Shown: positions 9,742 through 19,365 of the stretch, piece after piece | Numbering within the stretch: position 1 is the stretch's first letter | How the letters are laid out: each line of letters starts with the position of its first letter | Source of the DNA: Planctomycetota bacterium | GTDB taxonomy: Bacteria; Planctomycetota; UBA1135; GCA-002686595 | Assembly (NCBI GenBank): GCA_028823345.1 | Contig: JAPKBR010000003.1 | Location: 62,001 to 126,000, forward strand | Length of the DNA: 64,000 nucleotides | Reading direction: 5' to 3' | Notes under the pieces: model-generated | Told to the model about the DNA's origin: nothing | Databases searched by the model: none | Seen by the model: the letters and a program-made list of their open reading frames with translations, nothing else | Made by a program: the position numbers and the translations under genes

Positions 9742-9829
9742 GGAGGAGTGGCAGAGTGGCCGAACGCGGCGGTTTTGAAAACCGCTGACTCGAAAGGGTC
9801 CGGGGGTTCAAATCCCTCCTCCTCCGCCA
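9742..9829 (+). tRNA. serT: tRNA-Ser (anticodon UGA)
   Basis: The acceptor stem GGAGGAG pairs with CTCCTCC, followed by discriminator G and an encoded CCA. The anticodon loop TTTGAAA sits in the stem GCGGT/ACCGC and gives anticodon TGA. A long variable arm (CTCGAAAGGGTCCG region) and the TTCAAAT T-loop fit a class II serine tRNA. The length of 88 bases including CCA is normal. Confidence 0.95.
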
Positions 9830-9843
9830 TCCACTCGCGCCAA

Positions 9844-9858
9844 GAGCGCCGAGCGCTC
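9844..9858. terminator. Short GC hairpin after tRNA-Ser
   Basis: GAGCGC, loop CGA and GCGCTC form a compact 6-bp stem between the tRNA 3' end and the stop codon of the opposing DUF1579 gene, which it overlaps by two bases. It is suitably placed to end either transcript, but has no U-run. Confidence 0.35.
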
Positions 9859-10903
9859 ACTTGATCTGCGCGTAGCGCCCTTCAAGGACGCGCATACCCG
9901 GGGCCACGCCCAAGAGTCGATCCGAGGTGACGAATGCGGGTCCTTTAGCGCCAATGATCGTGGTGGTACGCTGGGCATAAGGCTTGCCGCGGTAGGTTCC
10001 CGAATCCACCACCACATAGGCCTTGTCCTGCAACCAACCTTGCATGGAACCGGAGAAGCCCATGTTGTCCATCCACAGGATGTCGTAGCACTTACGCATG
10101 GTGTTCCAAGATGTCATGCGGTACTCCTTATAAACCGGCATGCCCGGCTCCGGCTCGTTTTCCACAACGGTGATCAATGCCAGGCCACCGGGGAAAAGGT
10201 CACTGCGCTCGATGGCGCTCATGGTAATCGCAGCCTTGCCCGGTTCGGTAATCACCGATCCCTGCAAACGGCTGACGCCCAAGCTTGAAGTAAGCTTGGC
10301 CAGTTCGCCCCGGGGCCGGGCGCTATCGGAGCCAGCGTCCCGAGCCACGCGCCGCTCACCCCCAAAGGGTTCAAAGGTGCCGTCGATCATCACGAATCCC
10401 TCGTGGGTGTCGACCATGGAAAGGACCTTCATCCTGCCCTTGCCGCCTTCGAACGTAAATGTTCCGCGCTCGATCGCGAGCTTGCCCTGGTTCTCGCCCA
10501 AGGTAGCCGTCAAGAGCGTCGCACCGGTCCAGGTGGCAACCGAACGACTGACGCCCTTGCGGTTGTCGCAGGCGAAAGATACGAGGTGCCCAGCCTGGGG
10601 ATCAAAGGCATAGAAAGTTGTGGAGCGATAGCCACCGGGTAGGACCTCGCCCAGATCCACCACCAAGTGCTCACGCACTCCATGACCGTCGAGGATCCGC
10701 TCGACCACCAAGGTCGCAGTCCACTCCATGGCCGAGCCGCCGGGACCGTCATAGGCAACACCTCGGCCAACCCACTGACCCAGCATGGGCTGGAATGCCT
10801 TGAGGGACCGGTGGGGACGGGGGCCCTGGGAGGGCACTTGAATAGGATCCTGGGGAGCGGCGAGCAGAACGGCGCAGCAGGCCAATATGAGGGAAGCAGT
10901 CAT
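9857..10903 (-). CDS. DUF1579-like exported protein
   Basis: The 348-residue protein starts with a signal peptide ([19 protein letters not shown]). It then has two similar beta-rich halves. The first has [20 protein letters not shown] and [15 protein letters not shown], and the second has [20 protein letters not shown] and [17 protein letters not shown]. Both fit the lipocalin-like DUF1579 pattern, in which a GxW motif follows the first helix. The function of the family is unknown. It is separated from the upstream sulfatase-like gene by 174 bases, so it probably has its own promoter. Confidence 0.65.
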   Translation of the reverse strand: MTASLILACCAVLLAAPQDPIQVPSQGPRPHRSLKAFQPMLGQWVGRGVAYDGPGGSAMEWTATLVVERILDGHGVREHLVVDLGEVLPGGYRSTTFYAFDPQAGHLVSFACDNRKGVSRSVATWTGATLLTATLGENQGKLAIERGTFTFEGGKGRMKVLSMVDTHEGFVMIDGTFEPFGGERRVARDAGSDSARPRGELAKLTSSLGVSRLQGSVITEPGKAAITMSAIERSDLFPGGLALITVVENEPEPGMPVYKEYRMTSWNTMRKCYDILWMDNMGFSGSMQGWLQDKAYVVVDSGTYRGKPYAQRTTTIIGAKGPAFVTSDRLLGVAPGMRVLEGRYAQIK

Positions 10904-11077
10904 GGGTAGGGTTTTGGGTCAGAGAAGATCGGACCCCCATCTATCGGCCTCGAAGCACCTCACACTTCAGCTACGCACCTCAACCCCTACCCTAGGGGTG
11001 AAAAGGGTCCGAAATTGAGGCACAGGAGCAACAGCAACGACCTATCAGGGCCCCTGAAGGCCCCCCAGGGTGCTCAC

Positions 11078-13555
11078 CTATTGCACCAGTTCACGCAGGA
11101 CCTTGCGGCCTTGAATCAGTTTTTCGAGTTCGGCGTTGTTCCGAGCGCGAGCAGCTGAGAGCACCGCGAGGGCACGGCCCGAGTCCCCTCCAGCAACCAG
11201 GCCTTCCACTGTGAGCACAATCATCCAGGGGTCCTCGGGGGTCCGCAAGAGAACCTCGGCAGCCAATTGTCCGGTGCGCACAGCGTCCCCTTGGCCATCC
11301 GTCACAAAAACCAACAGACGCTGCAGCTCGGGCACATCGGGGGTGGCGGCAAGCTGCTCCAGCAAAAGTAACTCTGCTTGTCCACCGCGCTCGGTTCGCA
11401 TCCAGAGGAGAGCCAAGCTATAGGTGGCTCGCCCTTCACTAGGGTCGAGGGCGCGTGCTTCTTGGATCAGAGGCTCGGCCTCGGCGTATTCCCCGGCCGA
11501 AACAAGACTGATCCCCAAGTTGACCAGGGCGCGCAGGTGGGTTGGTTCGATCCCGAGCGTCTTACGATAGTGCCCGCGCGCTTCCTCGGGCCTCTTCAGG
11601 GCCTCTACCACCACCGCCAAGTTGAACCAAGCGTCGGCAGAGAGCGGATCAGCATCGAGCCCCTTGCGAATGGCAGCCTCAGCAACCACGTCCCTTCCGA
11701 GTTGGTGCTCTAGGTGGCCGATTCCAACCCAAGCCTCGGCGGATCGTTCATCGATGACAAGCGCCCGCTCATATGCAGCCCGTGCCTCCTTGAAGGCACC
11801 GTCTTCGGTGAGCCAGTCTCCCTCACGCACCAAGGGCAAGGGGTTCAGCGGATCCATCTTCTGGGCCTTGGCCAGACGTTCTCGCCAGGCACCCAGCCCC
11901 ACCTCACGCTCGATCTCGGCCAACTCTAGCCAATCGGTAGAAGTCGCACCCGCCCCCACGACCGTGGACTTCATCCACTCCAGAGCCTCCTCCGTACGGC
12001 CCAATTGCCGCAAGACTTCTCCCCGGGCCGTACGCAACATGGCATCCCCGGGCTCTTCCTCCAAGAGCATCAGGATCGCCTCCTCGGCCTCTTCGAAGCG
12101 GTCGGAGCGCACCAATTCCTGGACAACCTGGCTGCGCCCCCAGAACGTGACCTTGTCTTTCGGGTCCGAAAGGGGGCCATCTGACATATTGCCCTCCGCC
12201 GCACCGCTGGCATAACCCAGGGCAGCAAGGGTTTCCGCCACTTCCAGGGAGTCCGACCCCGCGTCCACCCTGCGCACATCCATCTCCCCGTCGGACAAGA
12301 GTTCTTCCAAGTCATCCCCCATCTCCTCGAGCCGCGCCCCCTCATCCTTGGATCGATCAATCAGTTCTTCGGGATCATTCTTCAAGTCATAGAGTTCCGG
12401 ACGGGGTGCACGGATCGAACGCCAGCGATCATTCCGCAAACTCCGAAGATCCGACCAGCCATGGTCAAAGAAGCTGGACATACCTTCCGAGTAGGCGCCA
12501 GCGCCGGTCTCCAGAGGTTCCCCCCCCATGCACACGGAGCCGTGGGAGCGGCCGTCCATAGGCACGGACGGCGTGCCCAACAATTCCAACACGGTCGGAG
12601 CCAAATCCGCTCCGCTGACAACCCCGGACACGACGGTTCCCCCTGTCAGGCTTGGATGGGACAAGATCCAGGGCACGTGGATGGTGGCGTCATACACGAA
12701 CAAGCCGTGGCTACGCTCTTGGTGTTCCCCAAGGGCTTCACCATGATCCGCTGTGAAAGCGATCAGGGTATTGTCCAACTGACCACGCCGTTTTAAATCC
12801 TCCAGCAAGACCCCCAGCATGTGATCGCTGTAGGCGATTTCCGCATCGTAAGGATTGGGCACATCCGAGAAAAATGGCTCGGGGGCCTCGTAGTCCGCGT
12901 GGGGATCAAAAAGGTGCAACCACAGGAACCACGGTCCCTCTTGCACCCCATCGAGGAATTTCTGAGCCCTTCGCACCCCATCATCTGCCCGGGTTTCGCG
13001 AAACATGAACAAGGGCGCCTGGACCGCCTGGCTCAAATCGTCGTCGTACACATCAAAGCCCCGGGCAAGGCCAAAACGAGAATCCAGCACAAAGGCACTG
13101 ACCACGGCGCCAGTGGTGTAGCCCTCTGCCGAGAGCAAAGTGGACAAAGTAGGCACGTCCTCTGGGAGACGGTGGGTGCCGTTATTGCGTGCCCCATGGT
13201 TGAAAGGCAGCCGGCCCGAGAGGATCGAGGCATGTGACGGCAGGGTGATCGGTGCCACGCTCATGCAGTATTCAAAGCGCACGCCCCCCGCGGCGAGGCC
13301 ATCGAGCACCGGCGTCACAGCTCCCGTGTACCCATAGGACCCAAGGTGATCCGCCCTGGTGGTGTCCAGGGTAATCAACAACAGATTAGTCTTGGGGGGC
13401 AGATGGTCAATGGACTGGCCGCCACAGCTGATAAAACTCGCCGCGCTCAAGACCGCGACACCCAGACCAAACACCATTCTCGGGAGTTTGGTCAACCGCC
13501 GGGAGGAAGAATCGCAACCCATCACAGGTCGTGCAGCAATTGAACGGGAAATCAT
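11078..13555 (-). CDS. Sulfatase-fold hydrolase fused to TPR repeats, probable lipoprotein
   Basis: The protein joins an alkaline-phosphatase/sulfatase-fold domain (about residues 55-430) to C-terminal tetratricopeptide repeats (about 490-825). Metal-site motifs are LLLITLDTTRADHLGSYGY and FTADHGEALGEH. The nucleophile position reads TLPSHASILSG, so the CxPxR or SxPxR sequence needed for formylglycine formation is absent and a Thr sits at the nucleophile site. That suggests a phosphate-ester hydrolase or transferase rather than a true sulfatase. TPR units include LRTARGEVLRQLGRTEEAL and AEAWVGIGHLEHQLGRDV. The segment VFGLGVAVLSAASFISCGG looks like a lipoprotein signal. The start is uncertain: ATG 13555 is used, with 13522 also possible. 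Confidence 0.8.
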   Translation of the reverse strand: MISRSIAARPVMGCDSSSRRLTKLPRMVFGLGVAVLSAASFISCGGQSIDHLPPKTNLLLITLDTTRADHLGSYGYTGAVTPVLDGLAAGGVRFEYCMSVAPITLPSHASILSGRLPFNHGARNNGTHRLPEDVPTLSTLLSAEGYTTGAVVSAFVLDSRFGLARGFDVYDDDLSQAVQAPLFMFRETRADDGVRRAQKFLDGVQEGPWFLWLHLFDPHADYEAPEPFFSDVPNPYDAEIAYSDHMLGVLLEDLKRRGQLDNTLIAFTADHGEALGEHQERSHGLFVYDATIHVPWILSHPSLTGGTVVSGVVSGADLAPTVLELLGTPSVPMDGRSHGSVCMGGEPLETGAGAYSEGMSSFFDHGWSDLRSLRNDRWRSIRAPRPELYDLKNDPEELIDRSKDEGARLEEMGDDLEELLSDGEMDVRRVDAGSDSLEVAETLAALGYASGAAEGNMSDGPLSDPKDKVTFWGRSQVVQELVRSDRFEEAEEAILMLLEEEPGDAMLRTARGEVLRQLGRTEEALEWMKSTVVGAGATSTDWLELAEIEREVGLGAWRERLAKAQKMDPLNPLPLVREGDWLTEDGAFKEARAAYERALVIDERSAEAWVGIGHLEHQLGRDVVAEAAIRKGLDADPLSADAWFNLAVVVEALKRPEEARGHYRKTLGIEPTHLRALVNLGISLVSAGEYAEAEPLIQEARALDPSEGRATYSLALLWMRTERGGQAELLLLEQLAATPDVPELQRLLVFVTDGQGDAVRTGQLAAEVLLRTPEDPWMIVLTVEGLVAGGDSGRALAVLSAARARNNAELEKLIQGRKVLRELVQ

Positions 13556-13871
13556 GGGGAATTCGTCGGCCTGCAGACCTCGTCGTCTACGCAGAAGGGA
13601 TGGGCCATCATGTCTCAAGGAAAGATCCAAGCCAAGCGCATCTCAGAATGAAAAATGCGCTTGCCCTCAGAGTGTCTCAAATGTGAGCCAGTCGATCGAG
13701 TCCCAGCCTTGAATCCCTCAAAACTGAGGATCCATGCCTAAACGGACCCCTGAAAGCGCAAACCTCCCCGCATCCCTGTCATTCCCCGGACTCTCTGAGT
13801 CCTGCTAAGCCGCCCGGCCTCATCCCGGGGCGATTCGCCCATCTCAGGGGAGCTTCATCTTCCACTGGATC
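13556..13871. other. Intergenic stretch, no gene seen
   Basis: About 316 bases lie between the sulfatase/TPR start chosen here and the stop of the upstream gene. If the ORF-track start at 13630 is right the gap is 241 bases. It is C-rich, has no convincing ORF, no clear repeat and no obvious promoter hexamers. It probably holds the promoter of the downstream gene. Confidence 0.5.
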
Positions 13872-14981
13872 CTAGAAGATCCAGACCATGCCCTCGGACC
13901 AGGCTTCGTCGGCGACTTTGGACACAACTACCACGGCCAATTCCAGGCTGGGATCATCGCGCCTCATGGCCGATTCCAGTGGCGCCTGCTCAGGCAAGAT
14001 GACGCTCATTTCAAGGTCCTGATTCTCGCATACTTCGAATCCAGGACAAGCCCAGCGTTGGTTGCGGGCGCGCAATAGGAGACGGTAACGGCCGGGACGG
14101 ACCGCAGGCCAAATACCAGGTCCACTTCGCAGCCTGCCCGCGGGGATCGCATAGACCTTGCGCCAAGCAAGGTCTTGGGATTCCACCACATTGGGCAGCC
14201 TAACTCGGCGCTGCAATTCAAAGCTCATGCCCGAAAATTCGCCCTCGGGCAACAGGCGGTCGAGAGTGAATTCCACGCGCAAGCCGCGCTCGATGTGGAT
14301 CTCCACTTCGTGCCGGCCAGCCACAAGGGTGCGAGACGGGCCGTATTCCCCAAAGGCCATACCCACGGGGCCTACGGAGATGCGCCAGTTGCCTGGTTCG
14401 AGTGAGGGAGAACGGAAGGCTCCTTCAAACGTGCAGCGCGAACGGGGCAAACGAGCACCGTCCAGTTGAGTCTCGGGGTGCTCGGAGCCTTCAGGCAAGA
14501 ACCACACGTCTAATGAGCCACTCGGACCCCCGTGTCGCTCCACCAAGTGCCCCTGCACCTGAGCGAACTTGCCGCCGAGGATCTGGACCTCTATGGATTC
14601 CCCCTCGGGCACAAAGACTGTTTTTTCGTTGCGCACACCAGCAGCCGTTTCGAGCGCGACAATCCAGGTGCCCGCCTGAACCAGCACCCAAATCCCGGGT
14701 TCCACTTCGCGCTCTTGCCCCACTCCGTCTGGCAATGCCGCGCTCATGAAGACACGATCTCCATTGGCGGGGTCGAGGGAGATCACCTTCAGTCGGGTAC
14801 TGACGGACACCAGCGGGAGCGGGCCCGAATCCGAGTCTACGGCTGTGGTTGCCATAGCCTTTACCCCGCTGGTTTGCGAACCACCAAGGGGTAAGACATC
14901 GCCCGGGGGCGCGGCCACCTGCCAGATGAATCCGGACAAGATCAATAGAACAGGGAGGATTAGGGCACGGGAGGATACCAT
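13872..14981 (-). CDS. Exported protein of unknown function with beta-sandwich character
   Basis: The 369-residue product has an N-terminal hydrophobic signal (LILPVLLILSGFIWQVA) and then a beta-rich sequence with repeated phrases such as EPGIWVLVQAGTWIVALE, LEPGNWRISVGPVGMAF and VRPGRYRLLLRARN. These PG-W/Y-x-hydrophobic units are typical of carboxypeptidase-regulatory-like or Cna-B-like folds, but I cannot name the family. It sits directly downstream of the STT3-like gene (83 bases) on the same strand, within the envelope block. An adhesive or glycan-related surface role is only inferred from context. Confidence 0.6.
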   Translation of the reverse strand: MVSSRALILPVLLILSGFIWQVAAPPGDVLPLGGSQTSGVKAMATTAVDSDSGPLPLVSVSTRLKVISLDPANGDRVFMSAALPDGVGQEREVEPGIWVLVQAGTWIVALETAAGVRNEKTVFVPEGESIEVQILGGKFAQVQGHLVERHGGPSGSLDVWFLPEGSEHPETQLDGARLPRSRCTFEGAFRSPSLEPGNWRISVGPVGMAFGEYGPSRTLVAGRHEVEIHIERGLRVEFTLDRLLPEGEFSGMSFELQRRVRLPNVVESQDLAWRKVYAIPAGRLRSGPGIWPAVRPGRYRLLLRARNQRWACPGFEVCENQDLEMSVILPEQAPLESAMRRDDPSLELAVVVVSKVADEAWSEGMVWIF

Positions 14982-15064
14982 CCTGTAAGGATCGGTCGAA
15001 TCCTGTGGGGGCCTTAAAAGAGGGCGCTACAGTCGCCCCGGATGCCTCAAATTGAACCACGCCC

Positions 15065-17293
15065 TTAGGCATCCGAAAGCAGCAGAACGGTCCTTCCTTC
15101 CTGTACGTCTGCTTCGGTGACTTGAGCGCTCCCCTTGAGCCCGCCGCAGCTCCAGCGCAACTCTTCCCCCACCACGTCTCCCGCGGCTTCGCCGCCGCTG
15201 GGGTAGGGCCAACGGACGCACGCCTCCCCATCAGGCCCGGCTTTGGCGCTAGCCCGGTGCATCAATCGGTGCCCGTCGGGCAAGATCAAGGGCAAGGCAA
15301 CCTGCAAGACATCACCAGGATTCACCCTGGCGACGAGGTTCGCTCCGGCCACAATCCGGTAAATGCGCGCTCCGGGCTGGGGGTGGGGGTCCTCCGTGTG
15401 GACACGGTCGAAGAGCTCGCGAGGTGACTGATGAACGAGCTGTAAATATCCCGGCACGTCGCGCATCTCCAGCAAGCGCTGCACTAGCGCATCATCGGGC
15501 ATTGTTGTTATGCCCAGGTTTTGGAGCCAGGGCACTAGGTTGCGTTGCCAACGGCTCGTCACCAACAGGTGACTGACCTTGAAATTCGCAAGAGATTCTC
15601 GCAGCTCTACATCATCAGTGCTGGCCAAGGCTACCCATGGGGCGCGGAATACGTCACGTCCTAGGTAGGCGCCAAAGTTGCTCGCCAGAGTCCTACGCCG
15701 GGCGAGCCATTCAATCCCGTGCCCCAGATCCCACTGGGCGAGCACCGCCCAGTCACTGCCGGGATCAGGTTGCTCACGCAACCAAACACATGCCTCGCGC
15801 ATGCTGCGATGGGACGAAAGAGTCGCGGACTCCTGGTCCCCCATTGCCCGTCCCTGGGTCCAGCCCGGCGCCCCATGGGGCAGCCAACCGTGAACGGCCA
15901 ACAGCAAGATAAGCGACGCCATTGAAGCCCACAGGGGCCGACGGGCCACCGGCTTGAGTGACCCAAGAGCGACTCCCGCCAAGATCCCCATCAAGGGTAT
16001 TAAGGACTCGGTGAAGCGTACCTGCATGAAGGCGGCTAACAACGCCCCAATAAACATGAGGCGCCAAAGAAGCAGTCCCTTCCGCCAGGGAAAAAACAAA
16101 CCACCCAGGGCCAACAAAAGCCCCGGCCCGGTCCAATTCAAGAGTGCCGCCCCCGGCGCACGGCTCTCCCCTATCACCCCCATGAACTCGTCCCGGGCAC
16201 TTAGCCACGCCAAGCCCCGCATAAAGCCAGCTTGGGCTTCCCGGGGCACGTCGGCTAGGACCCAACCACCGACCATCAGCACAAGAAGGCCGCGCGACGC
16301 CAGGGGGTTCTTGGACCCAAAGGCCAATGGCAAGAAGCTTAGCCCCAAGCCACCCGCCAACAACGCCTGCAACATAGATGGTTCCAGCAAACGATCCGCT
16401 GGCCAGGGACTGGTCAGTCCCATGGGCACGAGGAACAAGGCCACGGCGCAAAAGTACAAGAGCGCCGTACGGGCCACCTCTCGGCGGCGAAGAGAATCAC
16501 GTTCCGCACGCCAACATGTGTGACCAAAAAAGAGCACCCCCATCCCGAGCAAGCCCAGGCATGGCAACCAAACCGAAACCCCAAGGGCCAGCACGCCTGC
16601 AGCCAAAAGAGTCCGGACCAAGGGGACGCCAAGGCCGCCTCGCTTGACCAAGCCATCGAGCAGCAGCAGGCTGAGGATGATGAGCCCAGAAGCCAAGGCG
16701 TGGTGATCACCCATGCCAAGAAACGAGTAACGCAGGGCAGCGGGAGCGAGAGCCACGATTCCTCCCCCCATGGCGGCCGCGGTCAGCCCCCCCTTGCCCC
16801 CCACCAACCACGCGGCCGCAACCGCCGCGACCAAAGCTTGCAACACACCGAAGAGAACTCCGGAGGAGCCCACAAAGACCTCGACGAAAGCGTCCCTCTC
16901 GGGCCCCGCCTGCTTGGGTGCAAAGGGCGTTGCAGCAAGCCAAAGCAGCCGGGTGAAACCCGAGGGCCAGGGGATTGGCGCTCCCCGGGGATCTTCCAAG
17001 ACCCCGCTCAACTTTCCGGCGGTCAGCAGGGGATCACGCCCAGCGATCTGCCCTCCGTCTGCGAGCGCCCGCTCCAGCCGGCGCATGTGATAGTGCCCAT
17101 CAGGATCAAAGGTCCCAAAGCTCGTACCCTCTGCCACGGCTAGACCCGGCTCTAAGACCGTACGCGTGGTAATGCGCGTCGTGAGAGCAAGAACCGCCAC
17201 GCCAATCAAAACCAAGGCAAGCCCGCCCCGGGGAAGCGCTCCATTTGACGGGCCCGAGATCAATCCTCTCGCACCCTCAGGAAACGCCGGCAT
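15065..17293 (-). CDS. STT3/GT66-like membrane oligosaccharyltransferase
   Basis: The 742-residue protein has about twelve membrane segments and a soluble C-terminal domain, the plan of single-subunit oligosaccharyltransferases (Stt3, AglB, PglB). Their four motifs are recognisable: an acidic first loop DPDGHYHMRR (63-72), a second acidic site GDHHALASG (195-203), a VIGE sequence (372-375) at the place of the SVSE/TIxE loop, and QWDLGHGIEWLARR (520-533) at the place of WWDYG. In the family the enzyme moves a lipid-linked glycan to Asn in secreted proteins. The ORF-track ATG overlaps the upstream gene by 34 bases; a TTG at 17263 would make a TTGA overlap instead. The acceptor specificity cannot be told from sequence. 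Confidence 0.75.
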   Translation of the reverse strand: MPAFPEGARGLISGPSNGALPRGGLALVLIGVAVLALTTRITTRTVLEPGLAVAEGTSFGTFDPDGHYHMRRLERALADGGQIAGRDPLLTAGKLSGVLEDPRGAPIPWPSGFTRLLWLAATPFAPKQAGPERDAFVEVFVGSSGVLFGVLQALVAAVAAAWLVGGKGGLTAAAMGGGIVALAPAALRYSFLGMGDHHALASGLIILSLLLLDGLVKRGGLGVPLVRTLLAAGVLALGVSVWLPCLGLLGMGVLFFGHTCWRAERDSLRRREVARTALLYFCAVALFLVPMGLTSPWPADRLLEPSMLQALLAGGLGLSFLPLAFGSKNPLASRGLLVLMVGGWVLADVPREAQAGFMRGLAWLSARDEFMGVIGESRAPGAALLNWTGPGLLLALGGLFFPWRKGLLLWRLMFIGALLAAFMQVRFTESLIPLMGILAGVALGSLKPVARRPLWASMASLILLLAVHGWLPHGAPGWTQGRAMGDQESATLSSHRSMREACVWLREQPDPGSDWAVLAQWDLGHGIEWLARRRTLASNFGAYLGRDVFRAPWVALASTDDVELRESLANFKVSHLLVTSRWQRNLVPWLQNLGITTMPDDALVQRLLEMRDVPGYLQLVHQSPRELFDRVHTEDPHPQPGARIYRIVAGANLVARVNPGDVLQVALPLILPDGHRLMHRASAKAGPDGEACVRWPYPSGGEAAGDVVGEELRWSCGGLKGSAQVTEADVQEGRTVLLLSDA

Positions 17294-19224
17294 TCCCCGG
17301 CCACAATCCCAAGAGCCTCCCGCTGCTCCTCAAAATGCGCCTCTCGATCCAGCATGGGGTGCCAATCCGAGTCATAGACGGTCAGGAAGTCTCGCTCGGG
17401 AATCAGGGGCAAACTAAAAATACCCGAGGTGGTCCAAACTCCGAGGTGTGCCCAAGCGCCCATCACTCGCACCCGTTGCTTTGGAGGATCGAACAGGCTC
17501 TGTCCGAGGCTGTACCCCGCGCGGTGTTCCGGATTCACACCCAAACACTCCAACAGAGTGCTGGAAACATCCAAGTGACTGGTGGGCCGCGACTCCACAC
17601 CAACCTCGATACCGGGACCCGACATGAGGAATGGCACGGCAACCTGTGCTGGTGTGAAGTTCGACGTATGGCCCCAATAGCCGTGCTCGCCAAACTCCTC
17701 CCCATGGTCGCCGGTGACGATCACAAGGGGCTCGGCCTCGCCTTCGTACTCGTCCAAGGCAGCGAGCAATCGGCCGGCCACCGCATCACTGTGGTGCACC
17801 GCGTTGCGATAGGTATTGTGCACCTCTTCGCTCAGTTGTTCCTGTTCAGGGCCCGGGGGAGTCGTGCCCAAATCGATGTAGTTCAGGTTCTCGAGGGCCG
17901 GCTGATAGGGACCACCGGGGTTGAAATAGGGCTGGTGGGGCGAATCGAGAAGCACAAAGCAGAAGAAGGGCTGTTCGGAATCCCGTTCCGCAAGCCACTG
18001 CTCAAAGGCCTCGGCCACCAGGACATCTTTGACATCCGAGCGTCGAGTACGAGGCCTCCCTTCCCCATCAAGGAACCGGTCGGTCACCTGCCCGGGATCC
18101 AGGCTACTCCAGGCAGTCAGCTTGAACTCGGGGAAACTCATGGAAGCGGCCGAGAACACGCGCACCTCATAGCCAGCAGCCACCAGGGCAGTGACTAGCA
18201 CCGGCGGCACGCCCTGTTCTAAAATGTACTCCCAATAGGAACCGTGCAAGCCATAGAGCATGCCGAGCAAACCGAACCGCGTCGCATTGCCACTGGAAAG
18301 ATGATCCTCGAAGCTACGGGCGTTCTGGGCGAAAGCATGCAGGTTCGGGGTCAGTTTCGGGCCGAGCGCATCCTGGCGCCAAGAATCCAACACGCAGATC
18401 AACACATCTGGATTCCCTTGATCGGGGGGGATCACCGGTTGAATTTGGGGCCACGCAATTTCGGTGTTCGCCGGGCGCAGGTGCTCACCGAGCAAACCCG
18501 CACCCACCGGGTCAGCTATTTGGCTAGGGCGAATCTTGAGCCCCGGCAAACCACTGGTCGCAGCCAGCACTTCGGTCTCACCTGTCCATTCTGCAGCACC
18601 CCAAACGGCTTTTTCCAAAACGACCAGGGGCATCAGGAAAACCAGAGACACGAAAGCGGGGCGCAGCAACAACCGGGAACGACGACCAACCAAAATGCGC
18701 TCGCTCTCACTCTTCACACGCCAGTTCCAAAACAACATCTGCATGAAAGTCGCGGTCAAGAAAACCAAAGCCGCGGTGACCCAAATGTAGGGGCCAAGAA
18801 CCAGCGCGTCCCCGGAGCCCTCGGTCATCACCAGATTGACGAAGGTCTCGTTCAGGTGATAGCGCATGATCCGGAACACCACCGTGTCGGTGTACAGCAG
18901 AATCAGGAAGGCGCCGCCGGCCATGGCCTGCAAGGTGCCGATCCAGCGCCAAGGAATTCGTAGGCGTAGGGCGATGGCGAACAGACTCCCCGGCACGAGC
19001 CCAAGGATGAGCACACTGGAGATCAGCGAAAAGGCGGTGTAGATCCGGATCCAGGGGGCCAGGTCCGCTGGCTCTCGAACCAGCCAGAGGCTCCCCACGA
19101 GGGCCCCACCCACCACCATCAGGAGCCAGAGCTGGAATGACGCATAGACCAGGGCGGGCCGGGGAGGGACCGCTTTCAGAGGTGCTACGGGCGAGGAAAA
19201 GGGGAGGCGGGGCATAGCGGACAT
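17260..19224 (-). CDS. YejM/PbgA-like inner-membrane protein with sulfatase-fold domain
   Basis: The 654-residue protein has five or so N-terminal membrane helices (about 27-235) and a periplasmic alkaline-phosphatase-fold domain (about 270-600). The domain has VLICVLDSWRQDALG, LSSGNATRFGLLGMLYGLHG and IVTGDHGEEFGEHGYWGH. The SSGN...GL.GxxYGL...Y stretch closely resembles the signature of YejM (PbgA/LapC), the Enterobacterial regulator of LPS synthesis. The metal-binding residues appear intact, so a catalytic role is also possible. It is the first gene of the run continuing into the STT3-like gene, with overlapping ends. This supports an LPS- or glycolipid-bearing envelope. Confidence 0.78.
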   Translation of the reverse strand: MSAMPRLPFSSPVAPLKAVPPRPALVYASFQLWLLMVVGGALVGSLWLVREPADLAPWIRIYTAFSLISSVLILGLVPGSLFAIALRLRIPWRWIGTLQAMAGGAFLILLYTDTVVFRIMRYHLNETFVNLVMTEGSGDALVLGPYIWVTAALVFLTATFMQMLFWNWRVKSESERILVGRRSRLLLRPAFVSLVFLMPLVVLEKAVWGAAEWTGETEVLAATSGLPGLKIRPSQIADPVGAGLLGEHLRPANTEIAWPQIQPVIPPDQGNPDVLICVLDSWRQDALGPKLTPNLHAFAQNARSFEDHLSSGNATRFGLLGMLYGLHGSYWEYILEQGVPPVLVTALVAAGYEVRVFSAASMSFPEFKLTAWSSLDPGQVTDRFLDGEGRPRTRRSDVKDVLVAEAFEQWLAERDSEQPFFCFVLLDSPHQPYFNPGGPYQPALENLNYIDLGTTPPGPEQEQLSEEVHNTYRNAVHHSDAVAGRLLAALDEYEGEAEPLVIVTGDHGEEFGEHGYWGHTSNFTPAQVAVPFLMSGPGIEVGVESRPTSHLDVSSTLLECLGVNPEHRAGYSLGQSLFDPPKQRVRVMGAWAHLGVWTTSGIFSLPLIPERDFLTVYDSDWHPMLDREAHFEEQREALGIVAGECRRFLRVRED

Positions 19225-19365
19225 CCCATGTTAGTGTGAAAACGGGTCCTGGCCGTGCAAGAAAGGCATTTGAAGGGGCTTAAAGCCCCCGGAACGGATT
19301 TCCCCTCGTCGCTAGATTGAGGCTTGCCCCCCGCCGGGGAGCCGGATACCCTTCCCGCCCTGCTT

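Noticed and set aside
14491-15231. 246-residue minus-strand ORF spanning the gap between two genes
   Set aside because: It overlaps both neighbours in another frame and has no family features.
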